Under the pieces are notes generated by a model, which saw only the letters and a list, made by a program, of their open reading frames with translations, searched no databases and was not told where the DNA came from. Of a stretch of DNA of 64,000 bases, positions 7,928 through 17,349 are shown piece by piece. The position numbers and the translations under genes were made by a program. This DNA is from Flavobacterium sp. ACN2. GTDB lineage: Bacteria > Bacteroidota > Bacteroidia > Flavobacteriales > Flavobacteriaceae. The DNA is taken from assembly GCF_002303885.1 (NCBI RefSeq), contig NZ_MRCM01000003.1:1-64000 (forward strand). Direction: 5' to 3'. Position 1 is the stretch's first letter. Each line of letters starts with the position of its first letter.

Positions 7928-8727
7928 TATTCTGCAGATTGAATAGTAATAGGAAGAGAGTATAATACCCTAACTTTTTTACCATTTTGCTCGCCGGGAG
8001 TCCATTTTGGACATTTTTTAAGAACACGAATTGCTTCTGCTCCTGTACCATAACCGATATCTCTTAAAACTTTAATATCTGTTAATGACCCGTCTTTTTC
8101 AACTACAAACGTAACGTAAACTTTACCTTTTAAACCTTCTTCTTCTGGAGTTTTGTAGTTGTTTCCTACGAATTTGTAGAATTTCTCAATACCTCCTGGG
8201 AAGTCTGGTTTTACTTCGATACCAGCTGTGTTATATACAGTGTTATCTTCTTGTACCACCTCTGCTACTGGTCCTTTTCCAACTGGCTCATCAACAGTTA
8301 AAACTGCATCTGGATCTCCTTTGATAGTCTCAGCACCAACTTTTTTGTCTTTTAACTCAACAATTTTTGGTGGGTCTTCAGTTACTTCTTCCGCTTTTGC
8401 AACCACAGGTTTAACGAATTTAACCTGATCCACTTTTGGTGGCGGTGGCGGTGGCGGTGGCATGTTAGGCTTAATTTCCTCTTTTTTAGGAGGTAATTTT
8501 ACCGCAGCCATCTTAACCTCTTTTACCTCTTCTTCTTCTGTTGAGTCTGGCAACAAACTCGCGATAAGAGGAGCAGCAACAGCAGCACTAAAGATAAGAG
8601 AACCAATAACAAGTGCTTTCACAGTTGTTTTTCCGTTTGATTTTCTCAGCTCGTATGCTCCATATATCTTATTACGTCCTTCGAATACGATATCAAGCCA
8701 CTGATTTTTTATAATATCTAATTTCAT
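7927..8727 (-). CDS. tonB: Energy transducer TonB
   Basis: TonB transmits the energy of the ExbB-ExbD proton channel to outer-membrane receptors. The 266-residue protein has a cytoplasmic start (WLDIVFEGRNKIYGAYELRK, typical of Bacteroidetes TonB), a single membrane helix at about 36-58, an eight-proline run near 90-97 and a charged linker to about 165. The C-terminal TonB domain (about 170-266) contains PDFPGG, GKVYVTFVVEKDGSL and VLKKCPKWTPGEQNGKKVRV. The linker contains KVDQVKFVKPVVAKAEEV and ETIKGDPDAVLTVDEPVGK, both of which recur in the VIT protein at 41972-45370. It sits inside the exb operon. Confidence 0.95.
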   Translation of the reverse strand: MKLDIIKNQWLDIVFEGRNKIYGAYELRKSNGKTTVKALVIGSLIFSAAVAAPLIASLLPDSTEEEEVKEVKMAAVKLPPKKEEIKPNMPPPPPPPPKVDQVKFVKPVVAKAEEVTEDPPKIVELKDKKVGAETIKGDPDAVLTVDEPVGKGPVAEVVQEDNTVYNTAGIEVKPDFPGGIEKFYKFVGNNYKTPEEEGLKGKVYVTFVVEKDGSLTDIKVLRDIGYGTGAEAIRVLKKCPKWTPGEQNGKKVRVLYSLPITIQSAE

Positions 8728-8765
8728 ACTTCTTGATTTTTAAGTCGATAAAACTAAGATTGCTC

Positions 8766-9323
8766 TTATTTTTTATCTATCACTTTTGTTTCTTCTGGTG
8801 TAAACTCAGGAACAATTGCATACGTCTCAACTCCAGTGATAGCCATTTCGTCCAAGATATCAACCAAATTACGGTAATTTGATTTTTTAGTTGGTTTAAT
8901 GATCACAATGATTCCGTTTTTAGGTTTCCCTAAAGCAGCAGAATATGCTAAAACATTTTTCTTTTGTTTTAACAATTCTCTACGGATACCATCTTTACCA
9001 TATGCAATATCTTTTGGCCCCACTTTTGGTGTTGCCAATAACCCCATATAGTAAACCATTTTATTATCGCCACCTAACATTACTGTCATGGTACGATTCT
9101 CGTCTACCTTAGTATCCTTAACATCTTTTTCGTTATCATCTTTATTTGGCAATGATAAATCCATCGATTGAGGTTTTGACAACGAAGTAGTTAACATAAA
9201 GAATGTGATCAATAAGAATGCCAAATCCACCATCGCTGTTAAATCGACTTTCGAATTTTGCTTTTTACTTCTTACTTTGCCACCTTTACCACCACCGCCG
9301 TCGCCGGTATTTAATTCAGCCAT
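8766..9323 (-). CDS. exbD: Biopolymer transporter ExbD (second copy)
   Basis: ExbD is the single-helix subunit of the TonB-energising proton channel. This 185-residue protein has a basic, glycine-rich start (GDGGGGKGGKVRSKK) and the helix LTAMVDLAFLLITFFMLTTSL at about 28-48, with the conserved proton-path Asp in MVDLAFLL. The remaining periplasmic domain ends in VETYAIVPEFTPEE. It follows the first exbD by 19 nt. Two dissimilar exbD genes next to one exbB and one tonB is a common Bacteroidetes arrangement. Confidence 0.93.
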   Translation of the reverse strand: MAELNTGDGGGGKGGKVRSKKQNSKVDLTAMVDLAFLLITFFMLTTSLSKPQSMDLSLPNKDDNEKDVKDTKVDENRTMTVMLGGDNKMVYYMGLLATPKVGPKDIAYGKDGIRRELLKQKKNVLAYSAALGKPKNGIIVIIKPTKKSNYRNLVDILDEMAITGVETYAIVPEFTPEETKVIDKK

Positions 9324-9342
9324 CTTAGTGTATATTTTTTAA

Positions 9343-9954
9343 TTAAAAGTCTCTTCCTCTCTTACCAGTAACTAAGTTAAAGGAATTGATTTTCTGATCT
9401 TGCAAAATATCCATAATTTTTCTAATTCTTGGATATTCTTCTTTAGCATCTCCTTTAATCGCAATCTGCAATTCTTTGTCATCCAAATCAATTGTAGCTC
9501 TTCTAGAAATTAGAAGCCATTCTTTTAATTGATTATCTAATGAGTCCAAAGGAATTCCAGGCTGGTTTGCTTTGGTTCTGTCCGCCGCTTTCATATCAAT
9601 GATTTGCTTCAAACCTGTAATTGGCACACCAAAATCATCCATAAGAGCAAATTTGGTTTTATCTTCTTCTGAAAATTCAATACCATATTTTGCACCCATT
9701 CCTTCAAGAGTTCTTTTACGAACTTCTCTTCCTTTGATGTCAAAAAATACTTTCCCTTTTCCTATTGTAATAATAGCCAAATCAGTATCTGGCAGTTTAC
9801 TTATTGCAACAGAAGCAGGCATATCTACAGGCAATGCCTCAGGCACTTTAGCAGTAGCGGTCAAAATAAAGAACGTTAGCAAAAGGAACGCTACATCACA
9901 CATCGCAGTCATATCTGTCGATGTAGACTTTTTTTTCATTTTTATTTTAGCCAT
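9343..9954 (-). CDS. exbD: Biopolymer transporter ExbD (first copy)
   Basis: This 203-residue ExbD has a short lysine-rich N-terminus and the helix MTAMCDVAFLLLTFFILTATA (about 15-35) with the proton-path Asp in CDVAFLL. Its periplasmic part is longer than in the second copy and includes an insertion around 110-140 (GLKQIIDMKAADRTKAN). The segment ELQIAIKGDAKEEYPRI matches the ExbD/TolR core. The gene lies 41 nt after exbB. Confidence 0.93.
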   Translation of the reverse strand: MAKIKMKKKSTSTDMTAMCDVAFLLLTFFILTATAKVPEALPVDMPASVAISKLPDTDLAIITIGKGKVFFDIKGREVRKRTLEGMGAKYGIEFSEEDKTKFALMDDFGVPITGLKQIIDMKAADRTKANQPGIPLDSLDNQLKEWLLISRRATIDLDDKELQIAIKGDAKEEYPRIRKIMDILQDQKINSFNLVTGKRGRDF

Positions 9955-9995
9955 TATCTTTTATTTTATTTTTTTGATATAAAATCAAAAATTAA

Positions 9996-10820
9996 TTATT
10001 GTCTTAAACTTCCTCTGAATTTTCTGTAAGTATTCACGATTGTAGTACCAGCCTCATCGATAGAGTAAGTTAAATCGTCAATTTTAGCAGTAAAGAAGTT
10101 GTAAGAAACAATTGCTAAGATAGAAGTAGAGATACCTGTAGCAGTGTTGATAAGTGCTTCAGAGATACCTGTTGCAAGAGCAGCTTGGTCAGGAGTACCA
10201 GCAGAAGCTAACGCACCAAACGCTTTAATCATACCAGATACAGTTCCTAATAATCCTCCTAATGTACCTAAAGATACTAAAGTAGAGATAATAGTCATGT
10301 TTTTCTCTAACATTGGCATTTCTAATGAAGTTGCCTCTTCAATTTCTTTGTGGATTACTTCAGAAGCTTCTTCACTGTTGAATCCTTCTTTTTTAACATC
10401 TTGGTATTTTACCAAAGCAGATTTAATTGCGTTTGCAACTGAACCTTGTTGTTTATCGCAAGAAGCGATAGCAGCTTCGATGTTTCCTTCTTTAATACTT
10501 CCTTGAACGCTTTTCATGAATTTGTCAAGGTTAGTTTTTCCAGCAGCTTTACCAATAACAATAAATCTTTCGATAGAAAAAACAACAACCATTAAAAACA
10601 TACCTAATAATACTGGTACGATGAAACCTCCTTTATATACTTGTCCTAATGTATTGATTGGATGTCCTGTTTCTGGATTACCTCCTTCGAAGTTAGCAGA
10701 ATCCCCCATGATTACTTTCCAAATAAACACCCCTACTAAGATACACGCTACAATAATGATTCCTGTGATCATTCCTCCGCCATTTGAAGTGCTTTCTTTT
10801 TTAACTTTAACGTTTGCCAT
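9996..10820 (-). CDS. exbB: MotA/TolQ/ExbB proton channel protein
   Basis: The 274-residue protein is the multi-helix subunit of the proton channel that powers TonB. Membrane helices lie at about 17-37 (GMITGIIIVACILVGVFIW), 63-85 (GFIVPVLLGMFLMVVVFSIE), 175-200 (ISTLVSLGTLGGLLGTVSGMI) and 212-240 (LATGISEALINTATGISTSI). The last two form the conserved ExbB/TolQ channel domain. It is the first gene of a seven-gene minus-strand operon that runs to the terminator at 5032-5064. Confidence 0.95.
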   Translation of the reverse strand: MANVKVKKESTSNGGGMITGIIIVACILVGVFIWKVIMGDSANFEGGNPETGHPINTLGQVYKGGFIVPVLLGMFLMVVVFSIERFIVIGKAAGKTNLDKFMKSVQGSIKEGNIEAAIASCDKQQGSVANAIKSALVKYQDVKKEGFNSEEASEVIHKEIEEATSLEMPMLEKNMTIISTLVSLGTLGGLLGTVSGMIKAFGALASAGTPDQAALATGISEALINTATGISTSILAIVSYNFFTAKIDDLTYSIDEAGTTIVNTYRKFRGSLRQ

Positions 10821-10883
10821 TTTTTTTAATTTTAATAGTTTTAAATAATTTTTATTTTTTAGTTATATTTAACTTGTAGAGGA

Positions 10884-10891
10884 GCAAATTT
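10884..10891 (-). promoter_or_regulatory. -7 box of the exbB operon
   Basis: TAAATTTG on the minus strand matches TAnnTTTG, about 65 nt upstream of exbB. No clear TTG is present at -33; only an AT-rich tract lies there. The rest of 10821-11201 is AT-rich spacer between divergent genes in which I see nothing else. Confidence 0.4.
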
Positions 10892-11201
10892 ATACGTTTA
10901 GTTTAAATAAAAAAACTTTTTTTAATTTAATTGACCGAAATTTAACTTCGATTTAAAAAATATCTCATTAAATTGGCGGCGTCATTTTTTAAATAAAACA
11001 AAAAAAAGGACGATAATTAGAAAAATTACAACGTTTTAGTAAATATTCAAAGATTCCTTTGATATCTTCTTAAAAAGCTGCGAATTTTTTTTTTATTAAA
11101 TTTTCAATCAAAAAAAGCTTTTTCTTACTAAAAAAAACCACATAAAAAGTATCCAAAAACAAAGCAATACTCATATAACAATCTAAATTACAAATAAAAA
11201 C

Positions 11202-12719
11202 ATGAATAAAAAAGAGAATTTTATTGCAGATATAAATACAGGGTATTCTTCAAAGGGAGACAGCATCATACTTGGAGGCGCAATGCTTGACGGTGAGCCA
11301 ATTGCGGAAGCACATGTCAAAATTCCGCTGAAAACTTTAAATCGCCACGGATTAATTGCTGGTGCAACTGGAACAGGAAAAACCAAAACAATCCAGGTTT
11401 TTTCGGAACAACTTTCTAATGCCGGAATTCCTGTATTAATGATGGACATTAAAGGAGATTTTAGCGGTATAGCCAAAGAAGGAAAAGAAGAGGGTTTTAT
11501 TACAGAACGCCATGCTAAAATAAATGTACCTTATAATGTAGCTGCATTTCCTGTTGAATTAATGTCTTTGTCGAAACAGAATGGAGTTCGTCTTCGTGCT
11601 ACTGTTTCTGAATTTGGCCCTGTACTGTTTTCTCGAATTTTAGACTTAAATGATACTCAGGCAGGAGTTGTAGCGGTTATCTTTAAATATTGCGATGATA
11701 ATCAAATGCCTTTATTGGATTTAAAGGACATCAAAAAAGTAATTAATTATATTACTGAGGAAGGTAAAGATGAAATTGCTGCTAGTTACGGTAAGATCTC
11801 AACTGCCACAACAGGAACCATTCTTCGAAAAATTATAGAACTAGAGCAACAAGGCGGTGATTTGTTTTTTGGCGAATTGTCTTTTGAAACCGATGATTTA
11901 ATGCGAATTGATGAAAACGGAAAAGGCTACGTTAATATCATCCGCTTGACGGATATTCAAGATAAGCCTAAATTATTCTCGACTTTCATGTTAAGTCTTT
12001 TGGCTGAAATTTATCAGAAAATGCCCGAAAAAGGAGATGCAGAGCAACCAGAATTAGTCATCTTTATTGACGAAGCGCATTTAATTTTTAATGAGGCGAG
12101 TAAAGCGCTATTAGAGCAAATCGAAACAATCGTAAAATTAATTCGTTCTAAAGGTGTTGGAATTTATTTTGTTACCCAAAACCCGATGGATGTTCCGAGC
12201 GGTGTTTTAGCTCAGTTGGGACTAAAGATTCAGCATGCGCTAAGAGCTTTTACAGCCAATGACCGTCAGGCAATTAAAAAGACAGCCGACAACTACCCTA
12301 CTTCTCCTTATTATAAGACCGATGAATTATTAACGAGTTTAGGAATTGGAGAGGCTTTAGTTACGGCGCTTAACGAAAAAGGTATCCCAACCCCTCTTGT
12401 TGCGACCATGATGCGTGCGCCAATGAGCAGAATGGATGTTTTATCTCCATCTGAAATTGATGAAATAAACGGCAAATCGAAACTAGTTAAAAAATATGCT
12501 GAAGAAATTGACCGCGAAAGTGCTTTTGAAATTTTAAACAAAAAACTGGCAGAAGCGACAGAAGCTGCAGCACAACAAGAAGCGCAAGCTCCTACCAAAT
12601 CTGCAAAAACAGGACCAAGCACTACAGAAGTTGTTACAAAGTCTGTTTTAAAAGTCGTAACAAGCGCTACTTTTATAAGAGGTGTGTTTGGAGTTTTGAC
12701 TAAAATCTTTAAAAAATAA
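11202..12719 (+). CDS. HerA-like ATPase, DUF853 family
   Basis: The 505-residue protein belongs to the DUF853 branch of the HerA/FtsK superfamily. The Walker A motif is GATGTGKTKT at about 53-62 and Walker B is LVIFIDEAHLIF at about 284-295. GIYFVTQNPMDVPSGVLAQLG (about 320-340) is a typical sensor region for the family. The C-terminus is low-complexity (AEATEAAAQQEAQAP) and then basic. The E. coli homologue is YjgR, whose role is not established; DNA pumping or processing is inferred from the fold. The gene is alone, with a bidirectional terminator downstream. Confidence 0.9.
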   Translation: MNKKENFIADINTGYSSKGDSIILGGAMLDGEPIAEAHVKIPLKTLNRHGLIAGATGTGKTKTIQVFSEQLSNAGIPVLMMDIKGDFSGIAKEGKEEGFITERHAKINVPYNVAAFPVELMSLSKQNGVRLRATVSEFGPVLFSRILDLNDTQAGVVAVIFKYCDDNQMPLLDLKDIKKVINYITEEGKDEIAASYGKISTATTGTILRKIIELEQQGGDLFFGELSFETDDLMRIDENGKGYVNIIRLTDIQDKPKLFSTFMLSLLAEIYQKMPEKGDAEQPELVIFIDEAHLIFNEASKALLEQIETIVKLIRSKGVGIYFVTQNPMDVPSGVLAQLGLKIQHALRAFTANDRQAIKKTADNYPTSPYYKTDELLTSLGIGEALVTALNEKGIPTPLVATMMRAPMSRMDVLSPSEIDEINGKSKLVKKYAEEIDRESAFEILNKKLAEATEAAAQQEAQAPTKSAKTGPSTTEVVTKSVLKVVTSATFIRGVFGVLTKIFKK

Positions 12720-12744
12720 AAGGACTTAACCAACCTAAAATATA

Positions 12745-12779
12745 AAACCCGACAAATTCTTGAAAATCTGTCGGGTTTA
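12745..12779. terminator. Bidirectional terminator
   Basis: AAACCCGACA and TGTCGGGTTT arms around an A/T loop between two converging genes. It shares its stem with the elements at 1043, 30779 and 32137. Confidence 0.85.
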
Positions 12780-12827
12780 TTATTATGTGTAAAGATTATA
12801 TTTACGTATATAAATAGGTATAAAAAC

Positions 12828-14171
12828 TTAAGCCTGCTCTAATAATGCTAAAATCTTGTTTTCAACTTCTGGGCTGTTCCAGATGTTTTCTATATTTTCC
12901 ATTCTAAGAACCTCTTCCATAATTCCGTTTTGATAATCTCCGATTGCCAAAGCTTCAGCATACGGGCGATCACTAAAAGTAACGCGGCTATAAAGCGGAA
13001 TCCATTTGTCTGGATGTTTGTCTGAAAAGACTTTTTCTATTTTCTTTTGCAGTAAGAATTTTTCATCTGCTGTTTTGGTACTCATTTCTAAGAAATTTCG
13101 ATATGAAAGTTCTGCAATGGCATCTGCATTTGGTTTTCTTGAGATCTGATATTCTGAAAATATTTTTTTCCAATCGTCTTGGTACTTTTCAATCATTTCG
13201 CTCAAAACAGTGATATCTTCAAAACCCGCATTCATTCCTTGTCCGTAAAATGGAACTATGGCATGGCAAGCGTCACCAATTAAGGCAATTTTATTTTCGT
13301 AAGTCCACGGAAAACATTTCATGGTAACCAGAGTACTGGTTGGATTTTTAAAGAAATCATTTGCCAATTCTGGAATTACTTCAATCGAGTCTGGAAAATT
13401 TTTCTCAAAGAAATCTTCTACCATTTTACGGTCTATCAATGATTCAAATGAGTTTTCGCCTTCAAAAGGCATAAACAAAGTACAAGTAAAACTTCCGTCA
13501 AGATTAGGAAGTGCAATTAACATGTACTCGCCTCGTGGCCAAATATGAAATGAGTTTTTATCTAATTTATGTGTTCCGTCTGGATTTGCTGGAATATTTA
13601 GTTCTTTATATCCCATATTCAAAAATTCCTGAGAATAATTGAACATGCTCTGGCGCTGCATTCTGTGACGAATTCTAGAGAAAGCGCCATCGGCGCCAAA
13701 AACCATATCGAACTTTCTTTCTTCCCACTCGCCTCTTTCACTTTCGCCAATATGAAGCGTAGCATCATTCAAAGTAACGTCCCAAACTTTCTGTTCAAAA
13801 TGAAATTCAGCTCCAGCTTCTTCGGCAAGATCGATCATTTTTCTGTTTAGTTTTCCTCTTGAAATAGAATATATCGATTCTCCTTCTTGACCGTAATTCT
13901 GAAAATTTAGTTTGTCTACCAAGTGAATGGCACGTTTATCCATCGGAATTGCAATTTCTCGAACCGAATCGCCAACACCAACTGCATCCAAAGCTTTCCA
14001 GCCACGGTTGGACATTGCTAAATTAATAGAACGGCCAGAAAAATTTATTTTTCGGATATCTGGACTACGGTCATAGACATGAACAGAGTGACCAGCTTTT
14101 TTAAGATAAATTGCCAGTAACGATCCTACAAGTCCAGAACCAACAACAGCAATTTTTAAAGATGTTTGCAT
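12828..14171 (-). CDS. kmo: Kynurenine 3-monooxygenase
   Basis: The 447-residue flavoprotein hydroxylates L-kynurenine to 3-hydroxykynurenine using FAD and NADPH. The FAD-binding GxGxxG motif is VVGSGLVGSLLAIYLKKAG at about 9-27. GADGAFSRIRHRM (about 160-172) is the DG motif, and ALIGDACHAIVPFYGQGMNA (about 294-313) is the second FAD motif with the family's conserved PFYGQGMN. Kynureninase, the next step, is encoded at 29155-30429, far away and apparently in a separate transcript. The pathway can serve tryptophan breakdown or NAD synthesis. Confidence 0.95.
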   Translation of the reverse strand: MQTSLKIAVVGSGLVGSLLAIYLKKAGHSVHVYDRSPDIRKINFSGRSINLAMSNRGWKALDAVGVGDSVREIAIPMDKRAIHLVDKLNFQNYGQEGESIYSISRGKLNRKMIDLAEEAGAEFHFEQKVWDVTLNDATLHIGESERGEWEERKFDMVFGADGAFSRIRHRMQRQSMFNYSQEFLNMGYKELNIPANPDGTHKLDKNSFHIWPRGEYMLIALPNLDGSFTCTLFMPFEGENSFESLIDRKMVEDFFEKNFPDSIEVIPELANDFFKNPTSTLVTMKCFPWTYENKIALIGDACHAIVPFYGQGMNAGFEDITVLSEMIEKYQDDWKKIFSEYQISRKPNADAIAELSYRNFLEMSTKTADEKFLLQKKIEKVFSDKHPDKWIPLYSRVTFSDRPYAEALAIGDYQNGIMEEVLRMENIENIWNSPEVENKILALLEQA

Positions 14172-14389
14172 CGAGGGAAAATCTAATATTGGGTCGTAAA
14201 AATAACTAATAATTGTACATGAGCCTTAAAATAAATGAACAAATTGTTTGTAAATAGTGATTCACAAAGATTATCTTGTTTTTTGATGTTTTAAAAATAC
14301 AACAAATTGTTATTTTATTTGATTTATTCACAGAAATTAAACAACTAATTTCGCTTTCGATTTAATTCATTCCATAAAAAACAAAATTC

Positions 14390-14995
14390 ATGAACAGCGA
14401 AATTATCCAATCGGAGATTATTTTAGAAAACGAGAAAGTGCTTTTGATTCCTTTTGAAAACGAAAGAAATATAGAACTCAAAGAAATCATATTTGACGAT
14501 GAAATCTGGAAATATATGGGAATGTATGTTCGAAACGATCAAGATTTCGAAAACTATATAAAAAGTACATTAAAACAGAAAGCAAACGGGATTTGTTATC
14601 CTTTTTTAATAATTGACAAAGCAACTAACAAAGTTGCTGGAAGTACGCGCTACGGTTACTTAAATCACGCAAGTCAAAAATGCGAAATTGGATGGACTTG
14701 GTACGGCAAAGCTTTTCAGGGAACGGGATTAAATCAAGCATGCAAATTTGAATTGCTGAATTTTGGTTTCGAACAAATTCAATTTAGAAGAATACAATTC
14801 AGCGCCGATCTTGAAAATATAAGATCGCAAAAAGCTATTGAAAAACTGGGCGCTGTAAAAGAAGGCATTTTCAGAAACAATTATGTCGATTCTGAGGGAA
14901 AAAGTAAAGATGATGTTTATTTTAGTATTATTTCTGAAGAATGGGAAAATACTAAACAGGATTATTTTAGAAAATATAGTAAAAATATATTTTAG
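14390..14995 (+). CDS. GNAT-family N-acetyltransferase (RimJ/RimL-like)
   Basis: The 201-residue protein has the GNAT fold: KVAGSTRYGYLN (beta-4), CEIGWTWYGKAFQGTGLNQACKFELL with the acetyl-CoA loop Q/GxGxG-like FQGTGLN (about 105-112), and RIQFSADLENIRSQKAIEKLGAVKEGIFRNN, which closely follows the RimJ/RimL pattern. Members acetylate protein N-termini, amino acids or small molecules; the substrate is not determinable. The spacer upstream (14172-14389) shows no clear promoter. The next gene begins 45 nt after the stop. Confidence 0.88.
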   Translation: MNSEIIQSEIILENEKVLLIPFENERNIELKEIIFDDEIWKYMGMYVRNDQDFENYIKSTLKQKANGICYPFLIIDKATNKVAGSTRYGYLNHASQKCEIGWTWYGKAFQGTGLNQACKFELLNFGFEQIQFRRIQFSADLENIRSQKAIEKLGAVKEGIFRNNYVDSEGKSKDDVYFSIISEEWENTKQDYFRKYSKNIF

Positions 14996-15040
14996 GAAAC
15001 TAAAATCACTATTTTTGACTTTTAACGTAACTAAATCCCA

Positions 15041-16135
15041 ATGACTTTTAGAAAATTAATACCTGGATTATTCATATTCTTTTTTTCCATTTCTATAAAC
15101 TCTCAAAACACGCTCAAAAGCGTATATGATATAGAAGACAATTTTCCTGCGGAGATGAAAAGAGCTAAAATGTTTATTGACAAATTATGTTCTGACATCC
15201 TTATTTATGATTTGATTGTTGGCGGCAATAATACTTACAGTTCAAATTATCAATTTAAATTAAAGTCTACATCAGATTTAAATTATGAATTGCCATATAC
15301 AAATGGATTATCGCTTTATTTTCTAGATTTTAAAACTAAAAAAACTTTAAAAGAGCAAACCTTATATGTTGATTATTCTTTTGATTATTTAAAATATAAA
15401 CCTGAGTTCGTTTTAGACAAAAATACCTTTTCGGCTTTCTCTTATTTTAATCTAGCGACTGAAATCAATGAGTATTCGGATAAGGAAATCGTAAAGCAAA
15501 TTTTGACTAATTTATTTGTTGAGCCTTCTTTTGAAAAAAGATTTCCCCTCTTTCTAAAAAAAATAAACGGTAAATATAAACTTGATAATCCTTCGTCTAA
15601 AGAGCTTTTTGGAGAAGAGGAAGAACTAAGCACCGATGAAAAAATTGAAAAAATAACTGAATCTTTAAAAGACCAATTTGATGAAGAATTTCACCAAGTG
15701 CTCTTTAATACTTTTATACTAGAGAAAACTGATGACAAAAAGACTTTTGAAAATTTAAGTAAATTATTTTCTAAAAATATTACAGAATCTGTTGATGACG
15801 TTTTGCAACAAAAAATTCTTATCAATACAAACAAAAGTTGCTTTCTAAAAGTGCCTAATCAATATCTAAATATTCTAAATGAAGAACATTCATTTCCAGT
15901 TAATTCGATTGAAATTAAATTAGATTTCAAAAATAAAAATCTAATACTAAATTTTTCTAATGAAGGTACTAAACTAGTTTTAAAAAACAGTAAATCGGTC
16001 AGCACTAATAAAATTTTAAATGAAGTAAACGTAACTACAAATAGTTTACAAATAACGATTTCTGAGTTAGACACAAAATTAATTGTTAGCGACAAATACA
16101 ATAAAGACAATTACACCATTACATTATTAAAGTAG
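15041..16135 (+). CDS. Secreted protein of unknown function
   Basis: The 364-residue protein begins with a signal peptide (KLIPGLFIFFFSISINSQ, cleavage near 22). The mature part is rich in Lys, Asn, Ser and acidic residues and shows no motif I recognise. A charged helical stretch lies at about 180-215 (SKELFGEEEELSTDEKIEKI). The C-terminal third looks beta-rich. It follows the acetyltransferase gene by 45 nt and ends at the terminator 16166-16193, so the two may form one transcript. Exported localisation is the only inference I can support. Confidence 0.75.
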   Translation: MTFRKLIPGLFIFFFSISINSQNTLKSVYDIEDNFPAEMKRAKMFIDKLCSDILIYDLIVGGNNTYSSNYQFKLKSTSDLNYELPYTNGLSLYFLDFKTKKTLKEQTLYVDYSFDYLKYKPEFVLDKNTFSAFSYFNLATEINEYSDKEIVKQILTNLFVEPSFEKRFPLFLKKINGKYKLDNPSSKELFGEEEELSTDEKIEKITESLKDQFDEEFHQVLFNTFILEKTDDKKTFENLSKLFSKNITESVDDVLQQKILINTNKSCFLKVPNQYLNILNEEHSFPVNSIEIKLDFKNKNLILNFSNEGTKLVLKNSKSVSTNKILNEVNVTTNSLQITISELDTKLIVSDKYNKDNYTITLLK

Positions 16136-16165
16136 CACACGATTATTTAAAGAATAAAAAAACAC

Positions 16166-16193
16166 ACCCCAGCCATAAAGCTGGGGTTTTTAA
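16166..16193 (+). terminator. Intrinsic terminator
   Basis: ACCCCAGC and GCTGGGGT arms followed by TTTT, about 30 nt past the stop of the secreted-protein gene. Confidence 0.85.
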
Positions 16194-16311
16194 TTGAATT
16201 GAACTTTTACTAATCATCATTCTCTTTCCAATTAGATTGTATTAAAATGAAACAAATTGAACAATTGCGCGTCTTACTTTTTAAACCATTTCACACTAAT
16301 CAATCAAAACC

Positions 16312-17142
16312 ATGAAAAAATCAATTCTTTTACTATTAATAGCCTTTTTATCTGCAGCAGCTATTTATGCTCAAACAGAACCAATAAAATATGGCAACAA
16401 CAAGGAAGCTGGAAATTATAAAGAAATTAACGGCTTTAAAATGTACTACGAAATTTATGGAACCGGAAAACCTTTGGTTTTACTTCATGGCAATGGCGGT
16501 TCTATTAAAGGCCACAGCAAAAGAATAGAATATTTTAAAAAGCAATTTCAGGTTATTGCAATTGACAGCAGAGGGCACGGAAAATCTATTGATCCTTCTA
16601 ACAAGCAATTGAATTATAACGAAATGGCAGATGATGTAAGCGCTTTACTTGACTCGTTAAAAATAAAAAATGCCTATATCTGGGGACAAAGCGATGGTGG
16701 AATTTTAGGTTTATTGCTTGCTATTCATCATCCGGACAAAACAGAAAAAGTTGCTGTTTTTGGAGCTAATTTATATCCTGGAAAAAAAGCAGTTTACAGC
16801 GAAATAGATCAATTGGTTTTAGACACCTTAAAAGCCACGAAAGATCCTCGCACAAAAAACTTATATACTTTATTGGCAAAACAGCCTAATATTTCTAAGA
16901 AGGATCTACAGAAAATAACATGTCCTGTATTGATAATGTCTGGAGATCGAGATGCTATTAGATTAGAACATTCTATAGAAATATTTGATAATATTCCGAA
17001 TTCGAACTTTTTTGTAATGCCTGGCGCAACACATTTTGGAGCTTATGAAAAACCCGAATTATTCAATTTAATTGTAACAAGTTTCTTTAATGATCCCTTT
17101 AAGAAAACATCAACGGTTGATATATTTACAGGAAAGAAATAA
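16312..17142 (+). CDS. Secreted alpha/beta hydrolase
   Basis: The 276-residue protein has a signal peptide (SILLLLIAFLSAAAIYAQ, cleavage near 20). The alpha/beta-hydrolase fold is shown by VLLHGNGGS (oxyanion-hole region, about 57-65), DSRGHGKS (about 85-92) and the nucleophile elbow GQSDGG (Ser at about 125). IMSGDRDAI supplies the acidic residue near 208-216 and GATHFGAYE the catalytic His near 241. It is likely a periplasmic esterase or related hydrolase; the substrate is unknown. It precedes an AraC regulator gene, from which a terminator separates it. Confidence 0.9.
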   Translation: MKKSILLLLIAFLSAAAIYAQTEPIKYGNNKEAGNYKEINGFKMYYEIYGTGKPLVLLHGNGGSIKGHSKRIEYFKKQFQVIAIDSRGHGKSIDPSNKQLNYNEMADDVSALLDSLKIKNAYIWGQSDGGILGLLLAIHHPDKTEKVAVFGANLYPGKKAVYSEIDQLVLDTLKATKDPRTKNLYTLLAKQPNISKKDLQKITCPVLIMSGDRDAIRLEHSIEIFDNIPNSNFFVMPGATHFGAYEKPELFNLIVTSFFNDPFKKTSTVDIFTGKK

Positions 17143-17153
17143 ATATTAAACTA

Positions 17154-17181
17154 AAAACCCAGCTTTACAGCTGGGTTTTTA
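17154..17181 (+). terminator. Intrinsic terminator of the hydrolase gene
   Basis: AAACCCAGCT and AGCTGGGTTT arms followed by TTTT, 12 nt past the stop codon. Confidence 0.85.
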
Positions 17182-17349
17182 TATGGAGTTAATACCATTT
17201 CTAGGTTTGGTACTATAAAATTATTATAAAACCACAAAATCTGGACATTATTCAAAATCATCTTTTGGATCTCATTTTTACCACATCACTTTTTTTAACC
17301 TAAATTTGAAGTTCAATTGCAAATCAATATTAAAAAGTCTCATCCAAAA

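Noticed and set aside
17317..17349. TTG start for the AraC regulator giving 11 more residues.
   Set aside because: An ATG 33 nt downstream starts a normal-length regulator; nothing supports the TTG.
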